Shown here: one piece after another, positions 18,025-27,474 of the stretch
Position numbering within the stretch: the stretch's first letter is position 1
Layout: each line of letters starts with the position of its first letter
Program-made: the position numbers and the translations under genes
Source: Bradyrhizobium sp.
GTDB lineage: Bacteria; Pseudomonadota; Alphaproteobacteria; Rhizobiales; Xanthobacteraceae
Assembly (NCBI GenBank): GCA_028290305.1
Contig: JAQGKC010000284.1
Span: 1-47,693 of the forward strand
Direction: 5' to 3'
DNA length: 47,693 bases
Notes under the pieces: model-generated
Told to the model about the DNA's origin: nothing
What the model saw: only the letters and a program-made list of their open reading frames with translations
Database searches by the model: none

Positions 18025-19092
18025 ATGATGTACACCCCTCCCCCGCGCGATTCGAAACAGCCGCCGGTCCGCATCAACCTGCTATCGGATACGCAGACCC
18101 GCCCGACGCCTGACATGCGCGCAGCGGTGGCACGGGCCGAAGTCGGTGACGAACAGATCGGCGACGATCCGACCGTGAACCTGCTGTGCGAACGCGTGGC
18201 CGATTTGCTCGGCAAGGAGGCCGCCGTGTTCATGCCCTCAGGCACCATGTGCAACGTCGCGGCGACGCTTGCCTATTGCCGGCCCGGCGACGAAATCCTG
18301 GCGCATGAGACCGCGCATATCCTCGCCCGCGAAGGCGGCGCCCACGCCGCACTCGGCGGTTTCCAGATCACGGCGCTGACCGGCGCCGACGGGCAATTCA
18401 CGCCCGACACCTTTCAATCAGCGCTTCACCCGCGCACGCGCTACCAGCCCCCGCAGACGGTGGTCAGCGTCGAACAAACAGCCAATATCGGCGGCGGCAC
18501 GATCTGGAAAAAAGCGGATCTCGATGCGATCGTGCAAATCGCCAAGTCGAACGGTCTGGCCACCCATATGGATGGCGCGCGGCTGCTCAACGCCTGCGTC
18601 GCCACCGGCATCACCGCGCGCGACATGGCCGCGGGATGGGATTCGGCTTGGCTCGATTTCTCGAAGGGCCTGGGCGCACCTGTTGGCGCCGTCATCGCCG
18701 GCTCGCGCGATTTCATCGACGACGTCTGGCGCTGGAAGCAACGCTTAGGTGGATCGATGCGCCAGGCGGGCATTTGCGCCGCGGCCTGCGTCTACGCGCT
18801 CGACTACCACGTCGAGCGGCTCGCGGACGATCATGCCAACGCGCGCGCGCTGGCGCGGGGGCTGTCGCAAATCGAAGGCGTCAAAGTGCAGCAGCCCGAA
18901 ACCAATCTGGTGTTCTTCACTCCCGATGGCGCCGGCATCACCGGCGACAAGATGGTCGAGGCGTTACGAAAGCGCGGCGTATTGCTCGCGATGATGGATG
19001 GAAGGATCAGGGCCTGCACCCATCTCGATGTCACCGCTGCGATGATCGAAGAGACGGTTGGGCTGGTGCGCGATATTGCACGCGGCGTGTAG
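18025..19092 (+). CDS. Threonine aldolase family PLP enzyme
   Basis: A 355-residue fold-type I PLP enzyme of the low-specificity L-threonine aldolase family, splitting L-threonine or allo-threonine to glycine and acetaldehyde. Visible: LLSDTQTRPTP at the N-terminus, GDEQIGDDPTV, the cofactor Asp in HMDGARLLNA (D183) and the Schiff-base Lys in DFSKGLGAP (K214). The family's usual second block, Arg in RLGGSMRQAG, is present. ATG 18025 follows AGAGAA. Related members act on 3-hydroxy amino acids or as phenylserine aldolases, so the natural substrate is open. Confidence 0.9.
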   Translation: MMYTPPPRDSKQPPVRINLLSDTQTRPTPDMRAAVARAEVGDEQIGDDPTVNLLCERVADLLGKEAAVFMPSGTMCNVAATLAYCRPGDEILAHETAHILAREGGAHAALGGFQITALTGADGQFTPDTFQSALHPRTRYQPPQTVVSVEQTANIGGGTIWKKADLDAIVQIAKSNGLATHMDGARLLNACVATGITARDMAAGWDSAWLDFSKGLGAPVGAVIAGSRDFIDDVWRWKQRLGGSMRQAGICAAACVYALDYHVERLADDHANARALARGLSQIEGVKVQQPETNLVFFTPDGAGITGDKMVEALRKRGVLLAMMDGRIRACTHLDVTAAMIEETVGLVRDIARGV

Positions 19093-19096
19093 AGCA

Positions 19097-19492
19097 TCAT
19101 CCCGTTGGCACTTCGTATCTCCGTTCAACATGGAAGGACTTGGCCGTAATCAGCCATGAGCCATTGATGCAATGGTACGAGAGGTAGTCGAGATACTGAA
19201 CCGCATCGATCCTGACGCGAACCTTCACCACCGCTTGTGTGGATGACGCAAAATCCATCAGCAAGACTTCCTGCTGGCGCGGAGCGTTCTTGGACTCCGG
19301 CGATGGTCCGGAGGCAAGCGCATTCTTGTAGTCTTGCGCGGATAGCAAGCGCAAACGCTCGTCGCGCAATCCGTGCAACTGGACACTCGATGCGAAAACC
19401 TCATCAAAGCGCGATACGTCATTGTCGAACATCAGATCGAAGTAGCGCTCAACGGCGCCAAGCAGGGATTGGCAGGTCGAATGGTCGGGCAT
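19097..19492 (-). CDS. NTF2-like (SnoaL-type) family protein
   Basis: A 131-residue protein with the layout of an NTF2/SnoaL cone: an amphipathic N-terminal helix (SLLGAVERYFDLMFDNDVSRF), a hydrophobic strand set and a C-terminal CINGSWLITAKSFHVERR strand pair typical of NTF2-like and putative lumazine-binding proteins. It is probably a small-molecule-binding or isomerase-like protein, but no catalytic residue can be picked with confidence. It converges with the threonine aldolase gene (4 bp apart) and is divergent from the Lrp-family gene, which is the best candidate for its regulator. Confidence 0.75.
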   Translation of the reverse strand: MPDHSTCQSLLGAVERYFDLMFDNDVSRFDEVFASSVQLHGLRDERLRLLSAQDYKNALASGPSPESKNAPRQQEVLLMDFASSTQAVVKVRVRIDAVQYLDYLSYHCINGSWLITAKSFHVERRYEVPTG

Positions 19493-19622
19493 CGTGGGTC
19501 ACTCCGTGGGACGTTCAGGCCACGAAACATGGCACGGGACCTCGAAGCATGTCCTTGCAAAAGGTGCTAAGCTAGGCACCCCAGGAGCAATTATTGACCC
19601 TTTTTTGGTTTAGAGATGCGTG

Positions 19623-20105
19623 ATGATGCCAAAATCAGATCTTGATGCCATAGATAGCCGGATTATTGCGGAGCTTCAGTCCGATGGACGCTTGAGTAAC
19701 GTCGAACTGGCGGACAAGGTCGGACTGTCGCCATCGCCGTGCCTGCGTCGCGTCAAACGTCTGGAACGCGAAGGGTATATTGAAGGCTATCGGGCAGCCT
19801 TGCGACGGGACCGGGTCGGCCTGAGCTTCTCTGTCTTTGTTGGCGTCAAGATCGATGGGCACGCCAACGAGCGTGCGCTGGCGTTCGAGAAAGCCGTCGT
19901 CGAAATGCCCGAGGTCGTTGCGTGCCACCTCGTCTCCGGTGAGGCTGACTATTTCCTCGAAGTCGTCGTGCCTGATCTCGTCGATTACCAGCGTTTTCTG
20001 GTAGGCAAGCTGCTCAATCTGCCGATCGTACGCGAAGTCCGCAGCAATATTGCAATCCAGACGCTCAAGGCTGGGGCACCATTGCCGCTCGAACATCTCG
20101 GATAA
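19623..20105 (+). CDS. Lrp/AsnC family transcriptional regulator
   Basis: A 160-residue regulator with an N-terminal helix-turn-helix (LDAIDSRIIAELQSDGRLSN, then VELADKVGLSPSPCLRRVKR) and a C-terminal RAM ligand-binding fold (MPEVVACHLVSGEADYFLEV). Members assemble as dimers to octamers and respond to amino acids. Starts at GTG 19620, ATG 19623 and ATG 19626 are all in frame; I used 19623. It is divergent from the NTF2-like gene, with the spacer holding a GGTGC-N8-GCACC dyad at 19563-19580. Confidence 0.93.
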   Translation: MMPKSDLDAIDSRIIAELQSDGRLSNVELADKVGLSPSPCLRRVKRLEREGYIEGYRAALRRDRVGLSFSVFVGVKIDGHANERALAFEKAVVEMPEVVACHLVSGEADYFLEVVVPDLVDYQRFLVGKLLNLPIVREVRSNIAIQTLKAGAPLPLEHLG

Positions 20106-20196
20106 GTATCCTAGGACGAACGTTTCGGGGGCAGACTCAACCGCGACATGATCCGGGAGAGGTCGGCCTGGTGCACGACATCGCGCGGCGCTGCGA

Positions 20197-21501
20197 TCAA
20201 TTCTCGCGCGCCTCATAGATCAGCGTCTTCAGCTCAGTCTGAATCCGTCCGCGCTGCGACGGCGACTGCATCATGCAGATCGTGAACATGTCGTCCTTCG
20301 GGTCGACAAAGAAGAAAGTACCGGCGACGCCGTCCCAGCGATATTCGCCAAGCGGAAGTGACGTATTCGGCGGTTGCGACGTGCGCACCGCAAAGCCGAG
20401 GCCGAAGCCGCTGTCGTCGCCCGGAAAATAGAAATAGTCGCGCGCGATTTTCGTCTCCGGCCCGATATGGTCCGAAGTCATCAGGGCAACGGTCTCAGGC
20501 TTGAGGTAGCGCCTGCCATCCAGTGTGCCGCCGTTGAGCAGCATCTGCGCAAACCGTGCGTAGTCCCCGATCGTTCCGACCATGCCCGCCCCGCCGGATT
20601 CCCAGCGTCGTGGCAGCATCGGATCCCTGATTCCGGCGACAGGACTGGTGAAACGATCGTCGGGCATCGGCTCCGCGATCAGCGGGCGCTTTGTTTCATC
20701 GGCGACGTAGAAGGCGGTCTCCGTCATCCCGAGCGGATCGAGCAGCCGCGGCTTCTCGAACTGAAGCAATGATTGCCCCGACACGACTTCGATGACGCGG
20801 CCGAGCACGTCGGTCGAGTGGCCGTAATCCCACAGCGTTCCCGGCTGTTCGGCGAGCGGCAATTTCGCGATGCGCTCGGCGAATGTGGCATTGTCGAAAT
20901 CGCCCTCGAACAAATCCGAATTGGCATAGAGTTTTCGCACCGCGCTGTCGCCGTAGAAGCCATAGGTGAGACCCGATGTATGGCGCAGCAGGTCTTCGAT
21001 CGTGATCGGCCGGTTGACAGGCTCGAGCGCCAGCGCAGGCTTTCCGTTTTCATCCGGCTTTTCGACGCCAACCTTCACATTGGCGAAATCAGGAATGTAT
21101 TTTGAAACGGGATCGGCGAGCGAGAGCTTGCCGTCCTCGACCAGCATCATCGCGGCGACGCTGGTGATCGGCTTCGACATCGAATACAGCCGAAAGATCG
21201 TATCCGGAGTCATCGGCAGCTTGGTCGCGATGTCGCGCACGCCGAAATTTTCGAAATAGACGGGATGACCGTGCTGCTGGATCAGGAGGATGGCGCCGGG
21301 AATCTTGCCGGTCCCAATCTCGTTACGGATATAGTCGCCGACGCGCTCCAGTTTGGCGCGCGAAAAACCTGAAGGGACCGATAGCGGCGTTTCCGCACGG
21401 CCGGTGTTCGACCGTCCGAATGCGGCCGCGACGATCAGAAGCGCAAGCACCGCCGCGACGTTGCCCCGCCGCGTGGAGCCGTCAGTTCTCCATCGCTTCA
21501 T
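20197..21501 (-). CDS. Serine hydrolase of the beta-lactamase/class C family (copy 1)
   Basis: A 434-residue exported enzyme. A cleavable signal peptide is likely (basic MKRWRTDGSTRRGN, then VAAVLALLIVAAAFG). The serine nucleophile motif is LYSMSKPITS (SxxK), and the second catalytic motif appears as LWDYGHSTDVLG (Tyr of the YxN-type motif). Such proteins are esterases, D-peptidases or transesterases as often as beta-lactamases. Its ATG lies inside the end of the upstream paralogue (21482-22768), giving a 20-bp overlap, so the pair is one operon. The sequence is strikingly like copy 2, for example in GKIPGAILLIQQHG and LAEQPGTLWDYGHS. Confidence 0.9.
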   Translation of the reverse strand: MKRWRTDGSTRRGNVAAVLALLIVAAAFGRSNTGRAETPLSVPSGFSRAKLERVGDYIRNEIGTGKIPGAILLIQQHGHPVYFENFGVRDIATKLPMTPDTIFRLYSMSKPITSVAAMMLVEDGKLSLADPVSKYIPDFANVKVGVEKPDENGKPALALEPVNRPITIEDLLRHTSGLTYGFYGDSAVRKLYANSDLFEGDFDNATFAERIAKLPLAEQPGTLWDYGHSTDVLGRVIEVVSGQSLLQFEKPRLLDPLGMTETAFYVADETKRPLIAEPMPDDRFTSPVAGIRDPMLPRRWESGGAGMVGTIGDYARFAQMLLNGGTLDGRRYLKPETVALMTSDHIGPETKIARDYFYFPGDDSGFGLGFAVRTSQPPNTSLPLGEYRWDGVAGTFFFVDPKDDMFTICMMQSPSQRGRIQTELKTLIYEAREN

Positions 21502-22768
21502 AGATCATCTTCTTCACCGCCGGCTGGATCTTCTGGCGCTCCGACGGCGTCTGCTCCAGCAAAACGAAAAACATGTCCTGCTTGCGGTCGATCACGAAAT
21601 AGCAGCCGCTGGCGCCATCCCATTTCAGTTCGCCCAGCGAGCCCGCCGGCGGCGGCTTGGCGTGGCCGGGATCGGTACGCACGCCGAAACCCTGCCCGAA
21701 GCCAAAGCCGTCGCCTGGAAAATAAAAATAGTCTCGCGCGACGCCCGAGCCCGGTCCGACGTGATCCGACGTCATCTGCTCGAACGCCTTGGGACTGAGA
21801 TATTGCTTGCCGTCGAGGCTGCCGCCGTTGAGCACCATCTGCGAAAACCGCGCAAGGTCCGCCATGGTCGAGACCATGCCGCCACCGCCGGATTCCCATT
21901 TCATGAAGACATCGGGGCTGCTATCGAACCCGACCCTGAAGTCGCGGTCGTTCGGCACCGGCAGCGCGATCAGCTTCTGCTTTTCCAGATCGGTGACGTA
22001 AAACGCGGTCCCGGGCATGCCGAGCGGGTCGAGCAGCTTTTCCTTTTCAAACTGCAGCAGCGATTTTCCCGACACGATTTCGATGATGCGTCCGAGAACA
22101 TCGGTCGAGTGGCCGTAGTCCCACAGCGTACCCGGCTGTTCGGCCAGCGGAAGCTGCGCGATGCGTTCGGCGAATTCGGCGTTGTCGAAATCGCCGTCGT
22201 AGATCCTGGCGTTGCCATAGGCCTTGCGGACCAGACTGTCTCCATAGAAGCCGTAAGTAATCCCGGAGGTTTGCGTCATCAGGTCCAGAATCGTGATCGG
22301 CCGGTTTAACGGCACGAGCTCGAGCACCTTCTCGCCATTCTCGGATTTCTTTTCGACGCCGACCTTGGCCTTGGCGAATGACGGAATGTATTTGGCAACG
22401 GGATCGTTGAGTTTAAGCTTGCCCTCGTCGATCAGCATCATCGCCGCGACTGACGTGATCGGCTTGGTCATGGAATACAGGCGGAAGATGGTGTCGTCGG
22501 TCATTGGCGCCTTGGAGACCACATCGCGCACGCCGAAGAATTCATGATAGACCGGTTTGCCGTGCTGCTGGATCAGCAGGATCGCACCGGGGATCTTGCC
22601 GTTCGCAATCTGGTCGCGGAAATATTCGCCGATCTTCTCGAGCTTTTGCGGATTGAAATGGGCGCCCGAGGGAATATCGAAGGTGCCTTCCGCGCTAACC
22701 GAGGCTATCGCCGCCATCGTCAGCAACGCACCACACATCAGCGACCGCAACATATGCCGTGAACTCAT
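21482..22768 (-). CDS. Serine hydrolase of the beta-lactamase/class C family (copy 2)
   Basis: A 428-residue exported paralogue of the next gene. The signal peptide (MLRSLMCGALLTMAAIASVSA) is followed by EGTFDIPSG. SxxK is LYSMTKPITS and the Tyr motif is LWDYGHSTDVLG. ATG 22768 is set by a textbook GGGGAGGGG ribosome site; the frame upstream of it to 23059 is not coding. Side by side with copy 1 the two proteins align along their whole length, so this is a tandem duplication kept as an operon. Substrates are unknown. Confidence 0.91.
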   Translation of the reverse strand: MSSRHMLRSLMCGALLTMAAIASVSAEGTFDIPSGAHFNPQKLEKIGEYFRDQIANGKIPGAILLIQQHGKPVYHEFFGVRDVVSKAPMTDDTIFRLYSMTKPITSVAAMMLIDEGKLKLNDPVAKYIPSFAKAKVGVEKKSENGEKVLELVPLNRPITILDLMTQTSGITYGFYGDSLVRKAYGNARIYDGDFDNAEFAERIAQLPLAEQPGTLWDYGHSTDVLGRIIEIVSGKSLLQFEKEKLLDPLGMPGTAFYVTDLEKQKLIALPVPNDRDFRVGFDSSPDVFMKWESGGGGMVSTMADLARFSQMVLNGGSLDGKQYLSPKAFEQMTSDHVGPGSGVARDYFYFPGDGFGFGQGFGVRTDPGHAKPPPAGSLGELKWDGASGCYFVIDRKQDMFFVLLEQTPSERQKIQPAVKKMIYEAMEN

Positions 22769-22812
22769 CGCAACCCCTCCCCGGATTCCTGCGGCGGAGT
22801 GTAGCGGCCGGT

Positions 22813-23361
22813 TCAATCGGCACAAGGGTGGCCGAATTCGGCCATTGCCTGCGCGTGCAGCCTCGCGCTGTCGTCCGAAAAGCAGCAGAAGATAATTCGC
22901 TTCACCGTGGACGCCGCAGCCAGCGCATCCACCGTCGTCGAGACCGCGATCCGCGCCGCGCGATCGGCGGGAAAGCGATAGACGCCAGTTGAAATTGCAG
23001 GAAAGGCAATCGAGCCGAGGCCGTGGCTCTGGCACAGTTCGATGGCGCGGCGATAGCACGACGCCAGCGCCTCATCCTCGCCCTGGCTTCCGCGATGCCA
23101 GACCGGGCCGACGGCATGAATCACATGCCTGGCCGGCAGCCGATAAGCCCTGGTGATTTTGGCATCGCCGGTCTCGCAGCCATGAAGCGTGCGGCATTCG
23201 GCGAGCAGCTCAGGCCCGGCGGCGCGATGGATCGCACCATCGACACCGCCACCGCCGAGTAGCGACGTGTTCGCGGCGTTGACGATCGCGTCAACGCTTA
23301 AGCTTGTAATATCGGCGACGATGACTTCCAGCCGCGCCGTGCCGGTCTGGCGCGCGGCCAA
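22813..23361 (-). CDS. Macrodomain protein (O-acetyl-ADP-ribose deacetylase type)
   Basis: A macrodomain that binds ADP-ribose: [20 protein letters not shown], then [20 protein letters not shown] with the catalytic Asn and glycine loop, VIHAVGPVW, and the distal loop [13 protein letters not shown]. This is the MacroD/YmdB pattern, which hydrolyses O-acetyl-ADP-ribose or mono-ADP-ribose from proteins. No ATG lies near the domain start. I used TTG 23361, one base after the grxD stop (TGATTTG), giving 182 residues and likely translational coupling; the open frame to 23460 overlaps grxD and is unlikely. The start is therefore uncertain. Confidence 0.85.
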   Translation of the reverse strand: MAARQTGTARLEVIVADITSLSVDAIVNAANTSLLGGGGVDGAIHRAAGPELLAECRTLHGCETGDAKITRAYRLPARHVIHAVGPVWHRGSQGEDEALASCYRRAIELCQSHGLGSIAFPAISTGVYRFPADRAARIAVSTTVDALAAASTVKRIIFCCFSDDSARLHAQAMAEFGHPCAD

Positions 23362-23362
23362 A

Positions 23363-23695
23363 TCAGGCGGAGGCAGTAACTGCGACGCCCTTATCGGCAA
23401 GAAGCTGCTGCAGCTCGCCAGCCTGGAACATCTCACGGATGATGTCGCAGCCGCCGACAAACTCGCCCTTGACGTAAAGCTGCGGAATGGTCGGCCAGTT
23501 GGAATAGGTCTTGATGCCGTTGCGCAGATCGGCGGATTCGAGAACGTTCAGGCCCTTGTACCCGACCCCGACGTGATCGAGGATCTGGACCACCTGGCCG
23601 GAAAAACCGCACTGCGGAAACTGCGGCGTTCCCTTCATGAACAGCACGACGTCGTTCGACTTCACTTCATTTTCGATGAATTGCTCGATGCTCAT
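23363..23695 (-). CDS. grxD: Monothiol glutaredoxin GrxD (Grx4 type)
   Basis: A 110-residue glutaredoxin with the monothiol active site CGFS ([11 protein letters not shown]), the [19 protein letters not shown] glutathione- and cluster-binding half, and a C-terminal helix. Proteins of this type bind a [2Fe-2S] cluster with glutathione and with BolA proteins, and take part in iron-sulfur trafficking. ATG 23695 follows AAGGACG; the frame further upstream to 23878 is not conserved-looking. The partner-type bolA gene lies 3.8 kb away on the same strand, with egtB/egtD and ltrA in between. Confidence 0.96.
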   Translation of the reverse strand: MSIEQFIENEVKSNDVVLFMKGTPQFPQCGFSGQVVQILDHVGVGYKGLNVLESADLRNGIKTYSNWPTIPQLYVKGEFVGGCDIIREMFQAGELQQLLADKGVAVTASA

Positions 23696-23995
23696 ATTCG
23701 CGTCCTTTTGCAGCATACCCTTCGGGGCTGGCATTAGTCTGTAAACCCGACACTGCCCATATATGTATCCCAAACCGTTGTGCATCCAAAGTAAAATGGC
23801 GAGGAGCTGACATGCGTTGCCCAAGCCGTCCACACCGTCCGGAAGGCCGAGCCCATAGCCAACGGGCACCGTCACCATAATCTCGACGACGCCCCGGGGA
23901 GGCTTTTATCCCGAGCGGGAGCCCCTATCTAGGACAGGCTATTGCCGGGGAACCCATTTACCAGTGCAACGTTCTCCCCCCGACCGGAGAGTATC

Positions 23996-25252
23996 GTGAC
24001 GAAACCAGCATCCGCTGCGGCCGCGCTTGCCGTCCCTTGCCCGTCATTATTCTCCGATTCCGGCGCCCTCGCCCAGGATTTGGTGGAAGCCTTCCTTGGC
24101 GTCCGGAATGAGACGGAGCGTCGAGCAACTTCCCTGACGCCGGAAGATCAGTTGATCCAGTCGATGCCGGACGCGAGCCCCGCGAAATGGCATCGCGCCC
24201 ATACTACCTGGTTCTTCGAGCAATTCCTGCTTGGCGAACACTGCAGGGGATATAAGCCATTTCATCCGGATTACGCCTTCCTGTTCAATTCCTATTACGT
24301 CAGCGCCGGACCGCGGCACGCCCGTCACCAGCGCGGCCATTTGACACGTCCCAGCGCCGATGAAGTCACTGCCTATCGCAGGCATGTCGATGCCGCCGTG
24401 GTGAAATTCTTTCACGAGGCGGATGAGGACGCGCTGGTGGCGCTCATACCGCTGGTGGAAGTCGGCCTTAATCACGAGCAGCAGCATCAGGAATTGATGC
24501 TGACCGATATCCTGCACGCCTTCGCGCAAAACCCGATTCCTCCCGCCTACGATTCGGCGTGGCGCTTCCCGGCTTCAACCCGTGACGGCGACGAATGGGT
24601 GACGCTCAACGAGGGCATCCACACCGTCGGGCACGCCGACGACACGTTTCATTTCGACAACGAGAAACCTGCGCACCGCGCTTTGGTGGGCCCGGTCGGA
24701 TTGGCGCGCAATCTCGTCACCAACGCCGAGTGGCTCGCCTTCATGAAAGGTGGCGGCTACACCACACCGACGCTCTGGCTGATGGACGGCTTTGCGGCGG
24801 TCAATAACGAGCAGTGGCAGGCACCCGGTCACTGGCGTCAGATCGACGGCGAATGGCGGGTCATGACGCTCGGTGGGCTGAAGCCGGTCGACGCTGCCGC
24901 TCCCGTTTGCCATGTCAGCTATTACGAGGCCGACGCGTTCGCGCGCTGGAGCGGCAAGCATTTACCGACCGAAATGGAATGGGAAGTTGCCGCCCGCGCC
25001 GGCCATCTCAACGACGCATTTGGGATCGTGTGGCAATGGACCCGCAGCGCCTATGCCCCCTATCCCGGCTATCGCGCCATCGAGGGCGCACTCGGCGAGT
25101 ATAACGGCAAGTTCATGGTCAACCAGTTGGTATTGCGCGGCTCCTCGCTTGCAACTCCGCACGGGCATAGCCGTATCACCTATCGCAACTTCTTTTATCC
25201 GCACCATCGCTGGCAATTTACGGGATTTCGCCTCGCCGACTACGCCGCCTGA
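23996..25252 (+). CDS. egtB: Ergothioneine biosynthesis sulfoxide synthase EgtB
   Basis: A 418-residue protein: an N-terminal DinB-like domain with the iron ligands WHRAHTTWFFEQ (H66, H69) and GLNHEQQHQEL, and a C-terminal FGE-sulfatase domain (TNAEWLAFM, ARWSGKHLPTEMEWEVAAR, RGSSLATPHGHSR, RWQFTGFRL). EgtB joins a thiol donor (gamma-glutamylcysteine or cysteine) to trimethylhistidine with O2 using nonheme iron. GTG 23996 is chosen because GGAGAG lies 6 bp upstream; a longer frame from 23942 adds 18 residues. It forms an operon with egtD 45 bp downstream. egtA, egtC and egtE are absent here, as in many alphaproteobacteria. Confidence 0.95.
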   Translation: MTKPASAAAALAVPCPSLFSDSGALAQDLVEAFLGVRNETERRATSLTPEDQLIQSMPDASPAKWHRAHTTWFFEQFLLGEHCRGYKPFHPDYAFLFNSYYVSAGPRHARHQRGHLTRPSADEVTAYRRHVDAAVVKFFHEADEDALVALIPLVEVGLNHEQQHQELMLTDILHAFAQNPIPPAYDSAWRFPASTRDGDEWVTLNEGIHTVGHADDTFHFDNEKPAHRALVGPVGLARNLVTNAEWLAFMKGGGYTTPTLWLMDGFAAVNNEQWQAPGHWRQIDGEWRVMTLGGLKPVDAAAPVCHVSYYEADAFARWSGKHLPTEMEWEVAARAGHLNDAFGIVWQWTRSAYAPYPGYRAIEGALGEYNGKFMVNQLVLRGSSLATPHGHSRITYRNFFYPHHRWQFTGFRLADYAA

Positions 25253-25297
25253 TTTTTGAATTTCAACCGCGCCGGAACGCGCGTCCAGGAGACTGTC

Positions 25298-26269
25298 ATG
25301 AATGTGCACGCTGCCGCTTTGGCAAAAGCGAACCGTTTCGATGAGCAAACCTCGGCATTTGCCAGCGACGTGCTCGATAATTTGTCGCAGCACCCGAAAC
25401 GGCTGTCGCCGAAGTATTTCTATGACGCCACCGGTTCGGAGCTGTTCGAGCAGATCACGGTGCTGCCGGAATATTACCCGACCCGCACTGAACTGACGAT
25501 CTTGCGCGACCGCGGCAGCGAGATATCAGCCATCGTCCCCAAGGGGGCGGCGCTGGTGGAGTTCGGCGCCGGTGCGACCACCAAGGTCCGGCTGTTGCTG
25601 AACGAATGCGCGTTCGGCGCCTACGTTCCCGTGGATATTTCAGGCGACTTCCTCAAAGCGCAGGCCGATGCTTTGCGCAAGGATTTCCCCGGTCTCGCCG
25701 TCTATCCGGTCGCCGCGGATTTTACCGCGCCGTTCACCCTGCCCGACGCAGTCAAGGCGATGCCGAAGGTCGGATTCTTCCCGGGATCGACGCTCGGGAA
25801 TTTCGAACCGCATGAGGCTTGCGCCTTCCTGCGCAGCGCACGCGATATTCTGGGGAAAGGCGCGCAGATGGTGATCGGCGTCGACCTCGAAAAAGACGAG
25901 CGCGTATTATACCACGCCTACAACGATGCCGCCGGTGTCACCGCGCGCTTCAATCTCAATGTGCTGGTCCGCATCAACAGCGAACTGGGCGGCAATTTCG
26001 ACCCGTCCGCGTTCATCCATCGTGCGATCTATAACCGCGAGCGTCACCGCATCGAAATGCACTTGATCAGCAAGAAGGCGCAGACTGTGCGGGTGCTCGG
26101 CCGGAGTTTCTCGTTCCGCGCCGGCGAAAGCATCCACACCGAGAGCAGCTACAAATACAGCCTCGATCGCTTCACCGCGCTGGCGCGCGGCTCGGGCTGG
26201 ACGCCGCGCGAGTCATGGACCGATGCTGCCGGCATGTTCTCGGTTCACGCGCTGGTGGCTTCGGACTGA
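25298..26269 (+). CDS. egtD: L-histidine N(alpha)-methyltransferase EgtD
   Basis: A 323-residue SAM-dependent enzyme that trimethylates histidine to hercynine, the first step of ergothioneine synthesis. Family landmarks: LSPKYFYDATGSELFEQIT, LPEYYPTRTE (histidine-binding Tyr), VEFGAGATTKVRLLL (SAM site), FFPGSTLGNFEP (Asn) and IHTESSYKYS (substrate Glu). ATG 25298 follows AGGAGA. The 3' end overlaps the convergent ltrA stop by 25 bp. Confidence 0.96.
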   Translation: MNVHAAALAKANRFDEQTSAFASDVLDNLSQHPKRLSPKYFYDATGSELFEQITVLPEYYPTRTELTILRDRGSEISAIVPKGAALVEFGAGATTKVRLLLNECAFGAYVPVDISGDFLKAQADALRKDFPGLAVYPVAADFTAPFTLPDAVKAMPKVGFFPGSTLGNFEPHEACAFLRSARDILGKGAQMVIGVDLEKDERVLYHAYNDAAGVTARFNLNVLVRINSELGGNFDPSAFIHRAIYNRERHRIEMHLISKKAQTVRVLGRSFSFRAGESIHTESSYKYSLDRFTALARGSGWTPRESWTDAAGMFSVHALVASD

Positions 26270-27459
26270 TTTTCGGCGGCACCGGATTTCAGCGAGATCG
26301 TCTCCCAGGCTGCGACAATGATCAGGATCGCGGTGGTCAGGACCGACAGTATCAACGGCGATAGTTCGCTCGCGAACCAAGCCAGCGCGCCGAGCGCCAC
26401 GATGCCGACGATATGCGACAGTTGAAGCCAGCCGCGAATGATGTGTTTGAAGAGGATCGTTCCGAACAGAAACAGCAACGGTCCGCCGATCGCGCTGAGA
26501 ACCGTCCTGGGATCGGAATGGCCGCCGGGATGCGTCAGCACCAGTTCGTCGGCGACGGCCGAGACAATAATGCCGGCCACGATCGGCATATGCAGGTAAG
26601 TATAAGCCAGCCTCGCCAGCCGGCCCGGCTCGCTGGAGTTTGAAATCTGTTCGGAGCCTGCTTCGGCGCCCTTGTGGAAATAGATCCACCACATCGCGAG
26701 GGCTCCGATGAAGGCCGACACGAAGGCAACGACCGTATCCGTAGTCCAGGCCAGATCGGCGAATGTCGCACCGGTCACGACAATGGATTCGCCGAGCGCG
26801 ATGATGATGAAGCCCGCGCAGCGCTCCGCCATATGGCCGCCTTCGACGGCCCAATCCTCGATCGACGACATGCCGTATTTCGGAACCCAGAAGCGCGCCG
26901 CGGGCGACAGATATTCAATGGCCAGAGCTACGGCCCACAGCAGCAGCCTCGCCTGCCCTTCCACCAGTCCGCCCCAGATCCAGAACGCCGCCGAGGTGGA
27001 CAGCCAGACCAGGATACGGATCGCATTCATCCGGGTTGAAGGCTGCGTTCGCGGGATCGATGCCAGCAGAAAGACGGTCCGGCCGACCTGCATCGCGGCA
27101 TAGGCAACGGCGAACCAAAGTCCTCTCGATTCAAAGGCCTTTGGAATCGAGGTTGAGAGCACGAGCCCGCCGAGCATCAGCAGAAACAGCAATACCCGGA
27201 CCGGCGTCAGTTCGGGATTGAGCCAATTGGTGATCCATGCGGTGTAAACCCACACCCACCAGACGCCGAGGAATAACAGGGTCGTCTGTAACGCCCCAAG
27301 CGGGGTGAACCGGCCGAGCAGCGTATGCGATATCTGCGTGACCGCGAAAACGAACACCAGATCGAAAAACAGTTCAGCATAGGTGACGCGGCTATGCTGA
27401 TGCGGGACAGATTGACGAAACAGCGCGCCGCGTTGATCGTCCCCCACCATGGCAGCCAT
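26245..27459 (-). CDS. Low temperature requirement protein A (LtrA) family membrane protein
   Basis: A 404-residue integral membrane protein with roughly ten hydrophobic segments. It matches the LtrA family by VTYAELFFDLVFVFAVTQIS near the N-terminus and by HMAERCAGFIIIALGESIVV in the middle. The family name comes from a Listeria cold-growth mutant; the biochemical role is unknown. Starts at 27459 and 27450 (both ATG) are possible; GGACGGGGT precedes the first. It begins 15 bp after the bolA stop, so the two are likely co-transcribed. It converges with and overlaps egtD. Confidence 0.9.
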   Translation of the reverse strand: MAAMVGDDQRGALFRQSVPHQHSRVTYAELFFDLVFVFAVTQISHTLLGRFTPLGALQTTLLFLGVWWVWVYTAWITNWLNPELTPVRVLLFLLMLGGLVLSTSIPKAFESRGLWFAVAYAAMQVGRTVFLLASIPRTQPSTRMNAIRILVWLSTSAAFWIWGGLVEGQARLLLWAVALAIEYLSPAARFWVPKYGMSSIEDWAVEGGHMAERCAGFIIIALGESIVVTGATFADLAWTTDTVVAFVSAFIGALAMWWIYFHKGAEAGSEQISNSSEPGRLARLAYTYLHMPIVAGIIVSAVADELVLTHPGGHSDPRTVLSAIGGPLLFLFGTILFKHIIRGWLQLSHIVGIVALGALAWFASELSPLILSVLTTAILIIVAAWETISLKSGAAENQSEATSA

Positions 27460-27474
27460 ACCCCGTCCCGGGCT

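Noticed and set aside
19563..19580. GGTGC-N8-GCACC dyad as an Lrp operator
   Set aside because: Half-sites of five bases are short and Lrp-type sites are degenerate, so I noted it in the gene entry but do not call it as a site.
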